NCBI GenBank assembly: GCA_012797215.1
Contig: JAAZPN010000330.1
Span: 1 to 8,026, forward strand
Source of the DNA: Chloroflexota bacterium
GTDB lineage: Bacteria > Chloroflexota > Anaerolineae > Anaerolineales > Anaerolineaceae
DNA length: 8,026 nucleotides
Direction of reading: 5' to 3'
The position numbers and the translations under genes are program-made. Shown in pieces: positions 1-6,225 of this stretch. Within the stretch, counting starts at the first letter, position 1. Each line of letters opens with the position of its first letter. The notes under the pieces were generated by a model, which was not told the DNA's origin, did not search any database, and worked only from the letters and a program-made list of their open reading frames with translations.

Positions 1-881
1 ATCCCGGCACCGTGGAAGTTGTGGACGGAAACCTGGTTATCGATGGCAAAACCATCAAAGTTTACGCGGAAAAAGACCCGGGCAACCTGCCCTGGAAAGA
101 TCTCGGCGTGGATATCGTGATTGAGTCCACCGGTATCTTCACCACTGCCCGCTCAGAAAATGGCAAAGTCGGCGCGGACGCCCACATCCTGCGCGGCGGC
201 GCGAAAAAAGTCATTATTTCCGCCCCCGCCAAAGGCGAAGATTTGACCATCGTTCTGGGCGTGAATGAATCAAAGTACGATCCGGCGGTGCATCACATCA
301 TCAGCAATGCCTCCTGCACCACCAACTGCCTGGCTCCTGCTGCCAAGATTGTGCATGACAATTTCAAGATCGTGAACGCGGTCATGACCACCATCCATTC
401 TTATACCAACGATCAGGTCATCCTGGACCAGGGTCATAAGAAGGAAATGCGCCGCTCCCGCGCAGCCGGCCTGAACATCATCCCGACCACCACTGGCGCC
501 GCCAAGGCTGTCGCGCTGGTGATCCCCGAGCTGAAGGGCAAGTTTGATGGCTATTCTCTGCGCGTCCCGACCCCCACAGTCTCCATCGTGGACTTTGTAG
601 CCACCATCGAAAAGCCCACCACCAAGGAAGAACTGAATGCCGCCTTCGTTGAAGCCGCCAACGGCGCGCTGAAGGGCATCCTGGGCGTCACCACTGGTGA
701 GTACAGCCAGCCTCTGGTTTCTTCCGATTTCAAGGGCGATCCCCGCTCTTCTATCGTCGATCTGCCCAATAACATGGTCATGGGCGGCAATCTCATCAAA
801 GTCGTCACCTGGTACGACAATGAATGGGGTTATTCCTGCCGCACCGCCGACCTGGCGAAGATGGTTGCCAAGTCGCTGTAA
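1..881 (+). CDS. gap: Glyceraldehyde-3-phosphate dehydrogenase, 5' end outside the window
   Basis: Phosphorylating GAPDH: converts glyceraldehyde 3-phosphate, NAD(P)+ and phosphate to 1,3-bisphosphoglycerate in the cytosol. The first complete codon is at position 3. The GTG at 12 is internal, because the family's N-terminal Rossmann segment (GxGRIGR, about 50 residues) is missing at the window edge. Visible marks are the active-site motif SNASCTTNC with the catalytic Cys codon at 315-317, the catalytic His in TIHSYTNDQ (codon 396-398), the RVPTPTVS strand and the C-terminal WYDNEWGYS motif. About 292 residues are present of a usual 330-340, and the visible frame is intact. Cofactor preference cannot be judged because the relevant residues are in the missing part. 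The gene is followed by a hairpin terminator and then pgk, the next enzyme of the pathway. Confidence 0.97.
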   Translation, partial: PGTVEVVDGNLVIDGKTIKVYAEKDPGNLPWKDLGVDIVIESTGIFTTARSENGKVGADAHILRGGAKKVIISAPAKGEDLTIVLGVNESKYDPAVHHIISNASCTTNCLAPAAKIVHDNFKIVNAVMTTIHSYTNDQVILDQGHKKEMRRSRAAGLNIIPTTTGAAKAVALVIPELKGKFDGYSLRVPTPTVSIVDFVATIEKPTTKEELNAAFVEAANGALKGILGVTTGEYSQPLVSSDFKGDPRSSIVDLPNNMVMGGNLIKVVTWYDNEWGYSCRTADLAKMVAKSL

Positions 882-907
882 TTAGGCGCCTGAGCACTGA
901 ACATGAG

Positions 908-952
908 AGTGCGCGATGCTGTTCTTTCCAGACAGTAGAGCGCACTTTTTTT
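908..952 (+). terminator. Hairpin plus T-run between gap and pgk
   Basis: AGTGCGC (908-914) pairs perfectly with GCGCACT (940-946). An inner stem, CTGTT (919-923) with GACAG (931-935), sits inside the loop. Seven consecutive T (946-952) follow at once. This is the form of a Rho-independent terminator, or of a 3' stabilising hairpin. It ends only four bases before the pgk Shine-Dalgarno, so it probably limits read-through from gap into pgk. Confidence 0.75.
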
Positions 953-956
953 AAAC

Positions 957-963
957 AAGGAGG
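957..963 (+). promoter_or_regulatory. Strong Shine-Dalgarno fixing the pgk start
   Basis: AAGGAGG lies five bases upstream of ATG 969. This spacing supports ATG 969 as the start rather than the in-frame TTG at 966, which would lie only two bases from the Shine-Dalgarno. Confidence 0.85.
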
Positions 964-968
964 TTTTG

Positions 969-2144
969 ATGTTCAATAAGAAATTGGTAACGGACTTGGA
1001 TGTAAAGGGCAAGAAGGTCCTCGTTCGCGTGGACTTCAATGTCCCGATTAAGGAAGGCAAAGTGAAAGATGCCACCCGCATCACCGCTGCCCTGCCAACA
1101 ATTCAATACTTGCTTGATAACGGCGCGGCTGTTATCTTATGCTCCCATCTCGGCCGTCCAAAGGACGCGCCGGACCCAGCCTATACGATGAAACCTGTGG
1201 CGGATTACCTTGCTACCCTCATTAGCGCGCCGGTTAAGTTTGCTGAGGACTGCATTGGTCCCGTTGCCGAAGCCGCCTCCGCAGAGCTAAAGGCTGGCGA
1301 GGTGCTGGTGCTCGAGAATACTCGCTTCCACGGCGAGGAAGGCAAGAACGACCCCGGCATGGCCAAAGCGCTGGCAGCCCTGGCTGACCTGTATGTGAAC
1401 GACGCTTTTGGCTCCGCGCACCGCGCGCACGCCTCCACGGCCGGCGTGGCGGAATACCTGCCCTCTGCGGCTGGCTTTCTGATGGAGAAGGAAATTAAGT
1501 ACCTTGGCAATGCCATCGCCAACCCCACGCGCCCCTTTGTGGCAATTTTGGGCGGCGCGAAAATCAGCGACAAGATTGGCGTGATCGAAAACCTGCTGAA
1601 GCAAGCTGACAAGATCCTCATCGGCGGCGGCATGGCAAACACCTTCCTGGCAGCGCAGGGCTATCAGCTGGCAGATTCCCTGGTGGAAGCTGAAGTGCTG
1701 GATAAAGCCCGCGACCTGCTGGCAAAGTCGGAAGGCAAGCTGCTGCTGCCCTGCGACATGGTCCTCGCGGACGCCTTTGACGCGGAAGCCAAAAAAGAGA
1801 CGCTGCCTCTGGGCGATGTGCCGGCTGGCTGGCGGGTGCTGGATATTGGCCCGGAAACCGTGAAAGCCTTTGGCGCGGAAATCGCCAAAGCCGGCACCGT
1901 GGTCTGGAACGGCCCGATGGGCGTGTTTGAATTCCCGCGCTTTGCTGAAGGCACCTTTGCCGTGGCCAAAGCAGTCGCGGAAAGCAGCGCGGTCAGCATC
2001 ATCGGCGGCGGGGATTCGGTGGCTGCCATCAACCAATCCGGCTTGAGCGAGAAGATTACGCACATTTCCACGGGCGGCGGCGCTTCGTTGGAAATGCTGG
2101 AAGGGCTGGAGCTCCCCGGCGTGGCGTTAATTTCGGATAAGTAA
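969..2144 (+). CDS. pgk: Phosphoglycerate kinase, complete
   Basis: Transfers the acyl phosphate of 1,3-bisphosphoglycerate to ADP, giving 3-phosphoglycerate and ATP; cytosolic, monomeric in most bacteria. The protein is 391 residues, normal for bacterial Pgk. In order it shows VDFNVP (21-26), SHLGRP (59-64), ENTRF (116-120), [13 protein letters not shown] (144-156), the nucleotide-side GGAKISDK (195-202), NGPMGVFE (314-321) and the C-terminal GGGDS (347-351) and [11 protein letters not shown] (365-375). Both lobes and the hinge are therefore intact. The gene sits 87 bases after gap in the same direction. There is no room for a promoter between the intervening terminator and the Shine-Dalgarno, so transcription must come through that hairpin or from a promoter upstream of it. 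A second terminator follows the stop. Confidence 0.98.
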   Translation: MFNKKLVTDLDVKGKKVLVRVDFNVPIKEGKVKDATRITAALPTIQYLLDNGAAVILCSHLGRPKDAPDPAYTMKPVADYLATLISAPVKFAEDCIGPVAEAASAELKAGEVLVLENTRFHGEEGKNDPGMAKALAALADLYVNDAFGSAHRAHASTAGVAEYLPSAAGFLMEKEIKYLGNAIANPTRPFVAILGGAKISDKIGVIENLLKQADKILIGGGMANTFLAAQGYQLADSLVEAEVLDKARDLLAKSEGKLLLPCDMVLADAFDAEAKKETLPLGDVPAGWRVLDIGPETVKAFGAEIAKAGTVVWNGPMGVFEFPRFAEGTFAVAKAVAESSAVSIIGGGDSVAAINQSGLSEKITHISTGGGASLEMLEGLELPGVALISDK

Positions 2145-2162
2145 AGCTTCTTATGTGATATT

Positions 2163-2197
2163 AAAGGCCGCCCCGCGAGTGTGGAGCGGCCTTTTTT
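2163..2197 (+). terminator. Rho-independent terminator after pgk
   Basis: AAAGGCCGC (2163-2171) pairs with GCGGCCTTT (2186-2194). The loop is about 14 bases and a run of six T occupies 2192-2197. It lies 19 bases after the pgk stop and is a classic intrinsic terminator ending the gap-pgk unit. Confidence 0.9.
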
Positions 2198-2261
2198 GTT
2201 CTGCAATGCTGGGAGTGTGCAAGCCCCAGGGAGCTGCAGCGACCACGGCATAGGATTAGTC

Positions 2262-2294
2262 TTTGCGAGGCTCCCTCCCAGCGACCGTGGCAAT
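2262..2294. repeat. Probable decayed dispersed hairpin repeat
   Basis: This stretch reads like the TTGCGAGG...AGCGAC...GGCAAT class of short dispersed repeats, with drift in the middle. Upstream, AGGGAGC (2228-2234) is complementary to GCTCCCT (2270-2276), which would enclose a larger weak fold. I see no coding potential in 2198-2350 and nothing else of note. The assignment rests on pattern recall. Confidence 0.35.
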
Positions 2295-2350
2295 ACCCAT
2301 TGGGCATGATGTCTGCCTTTTGATATTTGGTTTGCGCGTAATCTACCAAG

Positions 2351-2421
2351 AAGATCCTTCGCTGCGCTCAGGATGACAAACATCGCGAGAAGGGGAGACT
2401 GCTTGGCAAGCTCGCTATGAC
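2351..2421. repeat. Single hairpin modules at the front of the repeat cluster
   Basis: ATCCT (2354-2358) and AGGAT (2370-2374) flank an 11-base spacer and form a small hairpin. The same hairpin type recurs at 7817-7844 with altered but still complementary arms. From 2391 to 2421 there is a degraded relative of the tail module that ends each large unit (ACTGC, later CTCGC and TGAC). No gene is present. Confidence 0.55.
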
Positions 2422-2961
2422 CTGTTCTTGCAAGGTCTCCTGACCATGCAAGGGTTTTGACCGAAAGGTCTCCGGTTCAGGCGCTAACAAGTGGAGACCT
2501 CCGGTCAGGCTGCTCGCTGGGCGTGGAGACCTGCGAGAGCAAACTCTCAGGCAGACTGCCGCGCTTCGCTCGCAGTGACATGCGTTTGTCATCCTAAACG
2601 CAGTGAAGGATCCTGTTCTTGTAAGGTCTCCTGACCATGCAAGGGTTTTGACAGAAAGGTCTCCGGTTCAGGAGGTAAGAAGAGGAGACCTCGGGTCAGG
2701 CTGTTCGCTGGGCGTGGAGACCTACGAGAGCAAAATCTCAGGCAGACTGCCGCGCTTCGCTCGCAGTGACATGCGTTTGTCATCCTGAACGCAGTGAAGG
2801 ATCCTGTTCTTGCAAGGTCTCCTGACCATGCAAGGGTTTTGACCGAAAGGTCTCCGGTTCAGGAGGTAAGAAGAGGAGACCTCCGGTCAGGCTGCTCGCT
2901 GGGCGTGGAGACCGGCGAGAGCAAAATCTCAGGCAGACTGCCGCGCTTCGCTCGCAGTGAC
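2421..2961. repeat. Three tandem copies of a 191-bp structured unit
   Basis: Copies begin at 2421, 2612 and 2803, exactly 191 bases apart; the third stops at 2961, after the tail hairpin. By hand alignment copies 1 and 2 differ at about 11 of 191 positions, and copies 2 and 3 at about 6 of 159, with no indels. Each unit contains GGTCTCC twice and its complement GGAGACC twice, as nested inverted pairs. In copy 3 the outer arms are 2816-2822 and 2907-2913. The inner arms are TGACCG plus AGGTCTCC (2840-2845, 2848-2855) with GGAGACCT plus CGGTCA (2875-2882, 2884-2889). A tail hairpin follows, and in copies 1 and 2 an ATCCT/AGGAT hairpin links to the next copy. Frames through the units are open on both strands, but they are low-complexity by-products of the repeat and resemble no protein family. 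Confidence 0.9.
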
Positions 2962-3124
2962 GAAAAGCCACAAAAAACAATAAGAGGCAGACTGCCGCGC
3001 TTCGCCCGCGATGACGAAAAGCTACCAAACAATTCGGCAAGCAGATCGCCGCGCTGCGCTCGCGATGACGAAAAGCCACAAAAAAACATCGAGAGGCAGA
3101 TCGCCGCGCTGCGCTCGCGATGAC
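2931..3124. repeat. Short tandem array of four hairpin modules, 54-55-bp period
   Basis: The tail module of large copy 3 is repeated at 2931, 2985, 3039 and 3094. Each copy is a GC-rich hairpin of about 30 bases ending in TGAC. The first three are followed by A-rich spacers containing GAAAAGC. Modules 1 and 2 begin AGGCAGACTGCC, while modules 3 and 4 carry AGATCGCC. The arms change together (ACTGC/GCAGT in module 1, ATCGC/GCGAT in modules 3 and 4). The array lies between convergent genes, pgk upstream and the cupin gene downstream. Confidence 0.85.
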
Positions 3125-3132
3125 GCGCGGGT

Positions 3133-3148
3133 CTGGTGGGCACACCAG
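3133..3148. other. Small perfect hairpin at the 3' side of the cupin gene
   Basis: CTGGTG (3133-3138) and CACCAG (3143-3148) pair across a four-base loop, 13 bases beyond the cupin stop on the - strand. There is no T-run on either side, so it is at best a weak or Rho-assisted 3' end signal. It also marks the boundary of the repeat cluster. Confidence 0.35.
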
Positions 3149-3161
3149 CGCTTTGAGGTGA

Positions 3162-3491
3162 CTATTGTTTGTAAATTTCGCTGCCGGGGGCCGGGGATTT
3201 GACCACGATCAGTTCCAGAATTTCCTCACCCCGGTTTTGGGCAATCATCTTGATTTTAAACGGAACATTGACCACGCTGCCGCTGGGGTAAACCCTGAAC
3301 TCGCCGTCGGAAAGGGAAAGATGCATCGTTCCGCTCACAACGGTCATGTAGATATTGGCATTGGTGTAGTGCGTCGGCAGCGCTTCGTCCTTTAGCAAGA
3401 CCATGTGCATATACGTAATATATTCGTCCGTGAGCACCGCTTCGATGACATGCTCACTTCGGGTGCTCATCGCGAAGACTTTTTCGACCAT
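3162..3491 (-). CDS. Small single-domain cupin protein with degenerate metal site
   Basis: A 109-residue protein matching a single cupin beta-barrel in length and layout. Strands surround THYTNANIYMTVVSG (40-54), corresponding to cupin motif 1, and YPSGSVVNVP (68-77), corresponding to motif 2. Of the usual metal ligands (HxH, E, later H) only His41 is obvious. Thr43, Ile47 and the Lys/Met region near 79-82 occupy the other ligand positions. It may therefore bind a small molecule or act as a sensor without metal catalysis. Start ATG 3491 is supported by CAAGGAGT (3497-3504) five bases upstream. No signal peptide or membrane segment is seen, so it is probably cytosolic. It is divergent from the VanZ-like gene. 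The substrate is unknown and I give no gene symbol. Confidence 0.8.
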   Translation of the reverse strand: MVEKVFAMSTRSEHVIEAVLTDEYITYMHMVLLKDEALPTHYTNANIYMTVVSGTMHLSLSDGEFRVYPSGSVVNVPFKIKMIAQNRGEEILELIVVKSPAPGSEIYKQ

Positions 3492-3522
3492 TGGGTACTC
3501 CTTGTTTCACGTTATGATGAGC

Positions 3523-3552
3523 ATTCTACAATAATTCACCCGATATTGAAAA
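3523..3552 (-). promoter_or_regulatory. Candidate sigma-70 promoter for the cupin gene
   Basis: On the - strand, TTTTCA (3547-3552) and TAGAAT (3523-3528) are separated by 18 bases. A start near 3516 would give a leader of roughly 25 bases before ATG 3491. Matches are 4/6 and 5/6 to TTGACA and TATAAT. Proposed from sequence only. Confidence 0.4.
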
Positions 3553-3713
3553 TCTTTGACTATCCTTGCGCGCATTGCGCAGCGCAAGCCTGCCCGGAAA
3601 AAACCTGCTGGCGCGAAGCAATCCAGAAATTTGACCTGCCTCGTAAGGAACGCGCATTTTGGACGCTTGGAGTAACCAGACGTATGACGCAAAGAATCCA
3701 CCGCGCCGCGCGA

Positions 3714-3722
3714 TGTTATAAT
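3714..3722 (+). promoter_or_regulatory. Extended -10 promoter for the VanZ-like gene
   Basis: TGTTATAAT is a perfect extended -10 (TG, one base, TATAAT). No good -35 lies 16-18 bases upstream, as is common for extended -10 promoters. A start near 3729 would give a leader of about 25 bases before ATG 3754. An inverted repeat, CTTGCGC (3565-3571) with GCGCAAG (3582-3588), lies further upstream in the same divergent region and could be an operator; I have no evidence for that. Confidence 0.55.
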
Positions 3723-3753
3723 GCCCAAACTTGACTGGAAAGATGCGTGAAAG

Positions 3754-4497
3754 ATGACTTTTGAAATCAACAGCGCTGGCTTGTACCTGGCAATATCGCT
3801 GCTTTGGGCTGCCATGCGTATCATCAGAGGATTGGCGACCAGGAAATTTGACCTGAAGCGCGAACTTGTGGTCACGCTTTTGTTTGTGTTTCTATGCCTG
3901 CTCTCCTATCGGCTGTTCGAACCCTTCCGTTTCAACCTGGAGAGGAACCTCAAAGCCAACTTTGTGCCAATAGTAAACAGCCTGCTCATGATTCAGAGGG
4001 CGGAAGCTACCCGCTACCAGCCGCTCATTCGCATTGTTCAGTTTCTGCTAATTGGCAACCTGGTGGTGTTCATGCCGATTGGCATGCTGGCGGCTGTTCT
4101 CTTCAAGGATTTACGCTCCGGTTGGAAGATGCTGCTGATTGGAGCTGGGTTTTCATTGGTCATAGAAATATTGCAGGTGCTCTTGGCAGTCCGGGTATTT
4201 GATGTGGATGACATCCTGCTGAACGCGTTGGGAACCTGGCTTGGATACGGTATTTTCAGGCTGCTCTACGCGCTGCCACCTCTCCGAAGATTTTTTGACG
4301 CGATCGCCTCAGGGCAAAGGCAAGGCGCGCTGGCTTTTTTTGCGTTCGCCTGCCTCAGCTTCGGCATGGTATTTTTGGGGTTTGTTTATTCAGGCTGGCA
4401 TAATGCCCGCAGCATCGGAGACTATGTGTTGGGTGAGCCAGAAGGACGCACCTTGCTGCAGTGGTTCAGGTGGCTGTTCTCGCGCGGGTACGACTAA
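3754..4497 (+). CDS. VanZ-like integral membrane protein
   Basis: A 247-residue polytopic membrane protein of the VanZ-like family. Hydrophobic segments lie near residues 8-26, 38-54, 93-117, 124-146, 154-173 and 190-212. The family core is clear: NLVVFMPIGM (102-111), then SLVIEILQ (134-141) with Glu138 and Gln141, then RVFDVDDILLNALGTWLGY (147-165) with the acidic DVDD cluster, Asn157 and Gly160. VanZ proper gives low-level teicoplanin resistance, but most homologues have no known role, and no vanHAX, vanRS or vanY gene is nearby. Start ATG 3754 is preceded by a modest GGAAAGA (3737-3743). A four-codon reading frame (3743-3757) overlaps it as ATGA. The gene faces the three-gene - strand operon convergently. 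Function beyond the family is unknown. Confidence 0.88.
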   Translation: MTFEINSAGLYLAISLLWAAMRIIRGLATRKFDLKRELVVTLLFVFLCLLSYRLFEPFRFNLERNLKANFVPIVNSLLMIQRAEATRYQPLIRIVQFLLIGNLVVFMPIGMLAAVLFKDLRSGWKMLLIGAGFSLVIEILQVLLAVRVFDVDDILLNALGTWLGYGIFRLLYALPPLRRFFDAIASGQRQGALAFFAFACLSFGMVFLGFVYSGWHNARSIGDYVLGEPEGRTLLQWFRWLFSRGYD

Positions 4498-4582
4498 ACA
4501 CATACGCTTTCGAGGCGCATCTTCGGGCGTCACGCAAACAGCCGTCAATCCAACCAGAGGAACAAGGTTGATCAAATTGCCA

Positions 4583-4624
4583 GGGCGCACTTCATTATTG
4601 CGGTTCGAATATCTATTCGCGCCC
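4583..4624. terminator. Weak inverted repeats between convergent genes
   Basis: GGGCGC (4583-4588) pairs with GCGCCC (4619-4624) around 30 bases. Nested inside, CGAATA (4606-4611) faces TATTCG (4614-4619), sharing base 4619 with the outer arm. Neither strand has a T-run. It lies in the 147-base gap between the 3' ends of the VanZ-like and desaturase-like genes and could end transcription both ways, but this is weak. Confidence 0.25.
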
Positions 4625-4644
4625 AAAAGCCGCTAATGAGCGCT

Positions 4645-6225
4645 TTATTTCTTGCTAAGCAGCTTGTGAATCTTATCCGCCGCGACCTTGCCGGTGATCA
4701 GCGAAACTGGCAGCCCTGAGGGGCTGTACGTCCACTGCCCGGCCTGGGAGATATCCGGAACGATGGTGTTTACCGCGTTCGCGATGCGCGCGAGCCGGTA
4801 TTCAGCCGGCACGGGGTTGTTGCGGAATGACCAGCCGGTTATCGCTCCCTCTGTCGCGCCGGTGATTTCCTGAAGCGTTAGCGGCGTGGCGCTGAACGCG
4901 CTGGTAAGAGCAGCGGACAGGCCGGGATAGAGCGTTCGATCGAGAGTTTCCACGATGACCCGCGCCGCGAACTGCTTGAATTCGTCATACCAGCCCTGGT
5001 CGGCAATTCTTTTGGTCAGGTTGAAGTCAAACAAAATGCTGATAATCAGACCGGTTTTGCCAGGTGGAGCCAGATCCGGGTCGCGCAGGGCGGGAATGGA
5101 GATTTCATAGGTAGTCAGCGAGAGATATTTTTGGAGCCAATCCTCAATTTCGCTGCGGGTACCGCTGAGTGGAAGCGCGCCAGCCTTCGACTGACCGACG
5201 CGGCTGGGAGTGTAAAAAACGTGCCCTGTCGCGATGCTTTTGAAGAAGCTCGGATCCAGGTCGGTGGTGAGGAAGAGCGAGAGGATAGAATCGTTGCCGG
5301 TCTTATCCGCGAGGAAGTCTTTCCTCTCGTCAATCGCGGCGGATAACCCGGGTTGTTTTTGGCTGTCCAGAGTGATGCTGTTATAAAGCCGTTTTTGGTC
5401 CGCGGTCCAGAGCAAATGGCGGTACGCAATCTTTTCGCCCTCGGCTGTCGTAACGGTCTTCTCAATCGGGTCAACCTGCTGAACTGGCGTGTTGGTGCGT
5501 ATTACGCCGCCGTACTCTTTGATTAACGCGGTCATCTTTTCAATAAAGACGCCGGTGCCGCCCTTGGGGTAGTGGTATTCCTGGAATATTCTGAAATAAC
5601 TGAGGGCAAAATAGGCAGGAGTTTCGGCGAAGAAATGCTGCGTGATAATATCCAGCAGCGCTTGGTTGGAGGTGAATTGGCGCAGGTAAGGGATAACTGG
5701 TTTGGCTTTTGATTGAACTTTGCCAACATTGAGGGCGTACTTGATTAACCAAGGGAAGACCTTGGTGGCAAAGTATTTTCCGTCCGTTTTAGGGTCCAAA
5801 AAAAGCGGGTTGTTGATGCCGTATTGGATATCCATAGCGCGGCTAATCAGGTGGAGGTCCTTGGTGATTACCTCGATTTCGTCCGCGGACTCGGGATAAA
5901 GCTTCTTGAGGACGGCTGCGTAATCATCAATGCTGGCTTCGGTCTCAATATTGAAAATCTGGTCTTCAATCCCCATTGAGACATGATTCTTGACAAAATC
6001 AATTTCCACGCCCAGATGGCGCAGCATTGTGAAGAAAACACCCGCGTCTTCCAGAGCGCGAATGCCGCCATCAAATGTGAAACCGTCCCGCGTGAAAGAG
6101 TTGATAAGACCGCCGCAGTAGGCTTCTTTTTCGCACAGCAAGACGCTGTGCCCGTATTTCGCCAAATATGCCGCCGCGGTGAGGCCGGCTGCCCCGGCTC
6201 CAACTACAATGCTGTCAAATATCAT
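4645..6225 (-). CDS. Phytoene desaturase / retinol saturase-like FAD oxidoreductase
   Basis: A 526-residue flavoprotein of the CrtI/RetSat superfamily, normal length for the group. The N-terminus has the FAD dinucleotide fold IVVGAGAAGLTAAAYL (6-21), Glu32 in the position that contacts the adenosine ribose, a GG at 38-39 and FDGG (51-54). Mid-protein there is YPKGGTG followed by a segment resembling the second FAD contact. The C-terminus has GQWTYSPSGLPVSLITGKVAADKI (from about 496), the family's FAD-closing motif. Relatives saturate, desaturate or isomerise C=C bonds of isoprenoids and other lipids. The substrate here cannot be told from sequence, and no phytoene or prenyl synthase is nearby. 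ATG 6225 is preceded by AGGAG (6232-6236) six bases upstream. The start overlaps the SDR stop by 11 bases, implying translational coupling. It is the last gene of the operon. Confidence 0.88.
   Translation of the reverse strand: MIFDSIVVGAGAAGLTAAAYLAKYGHSVLLCEKEAYCGGLINSFTRDGFTFDGGIRALEDAGVFFTMLRHLGVEIDFVKNHVSMGIEDQIFNIETEASIDDYAAVLKKLYPESADEIEVITKDLHLISRAMDIQYGINNPLFLDPKTDGKYFATKVFPWLIKYALNVGKVQSKAKPVIPYLRQFTSNQALLDIITQHFFAETPAYFALSYFRIFQEYHYPKGGTGVFIEKMTALIKEYGGVIRTNTPVQQVDPIEKTVTTAEGEKIAYRHLLWTADQKRLYNSITLDSQKQPGLSAAIDERKDFLADKTGNDSILSLFLTTDLDPSFFKSIATGHVFYTPSRVGQSKAGALPLSGTRSEIEDWLQKYLSLTTYEISIPALRDPDLAPPGKTGLIISILFDFNLTKRIADQGWYDEFKQFAARVIVETLDRTLYPGLSAALTSAFSATPLTLQEITGATEGAITGWSFRNNPVPAEYRLARIANAVNTIVPDISQAGQWTYSPSGLPVSLITGKVAADKIHKLLSKK

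Noticed and set aside
966..968. TTG start for pgk
   Set aside because: Too close to the Shine-Dalgarno; ATG 969 has proper spacing and matches the family N-terminus.
1287..2063. Long open frame antisense to pgk (258 codons), and similar antisense frames over gap and the operon
   Set aside because: It lies wholly opposite a clear, complete pgk. The predicted protein resembles no family and is explained by GC-rich codon bias.
2421..3124. Possible CRISPR array
   Set aside because: The 191-bp and 54-55-bp periods do not fit repeat-spacer sizes, spacers are not unique, and no cas gene is present.
2368..3145. Several open frames on both strands of the repeat cluster, giving near-identical Arg/Ser/Pro-rich peptides
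   Set aside because: They are translations of the repeat units, present in more than one frame and on both strands, with no start signals. Such frames are often mis-annotated as hypothetical proteins.
3507..3875. Minus-strand frame of 122 codons across the divergent promoter region
   Set aside because: It overlaps the start of the VanZ-like gene and the extended -10 site, has no recognisable domain and no good ribosome-binding site.
3754..4497. Glycopeptide resistance cassette
   Set aside because: Only a VanZ-like protein is present; vanR, vanS, vanH, vanA and vanX are absent and the family is widespread with other roles.
4645..6225. Carotenoid biosynthesis cluster
   Set aside because: A CrtI-like fold alone is not enough; no phytoene synthase, prenyl diphosphate synthase or cyclase is encoded here.
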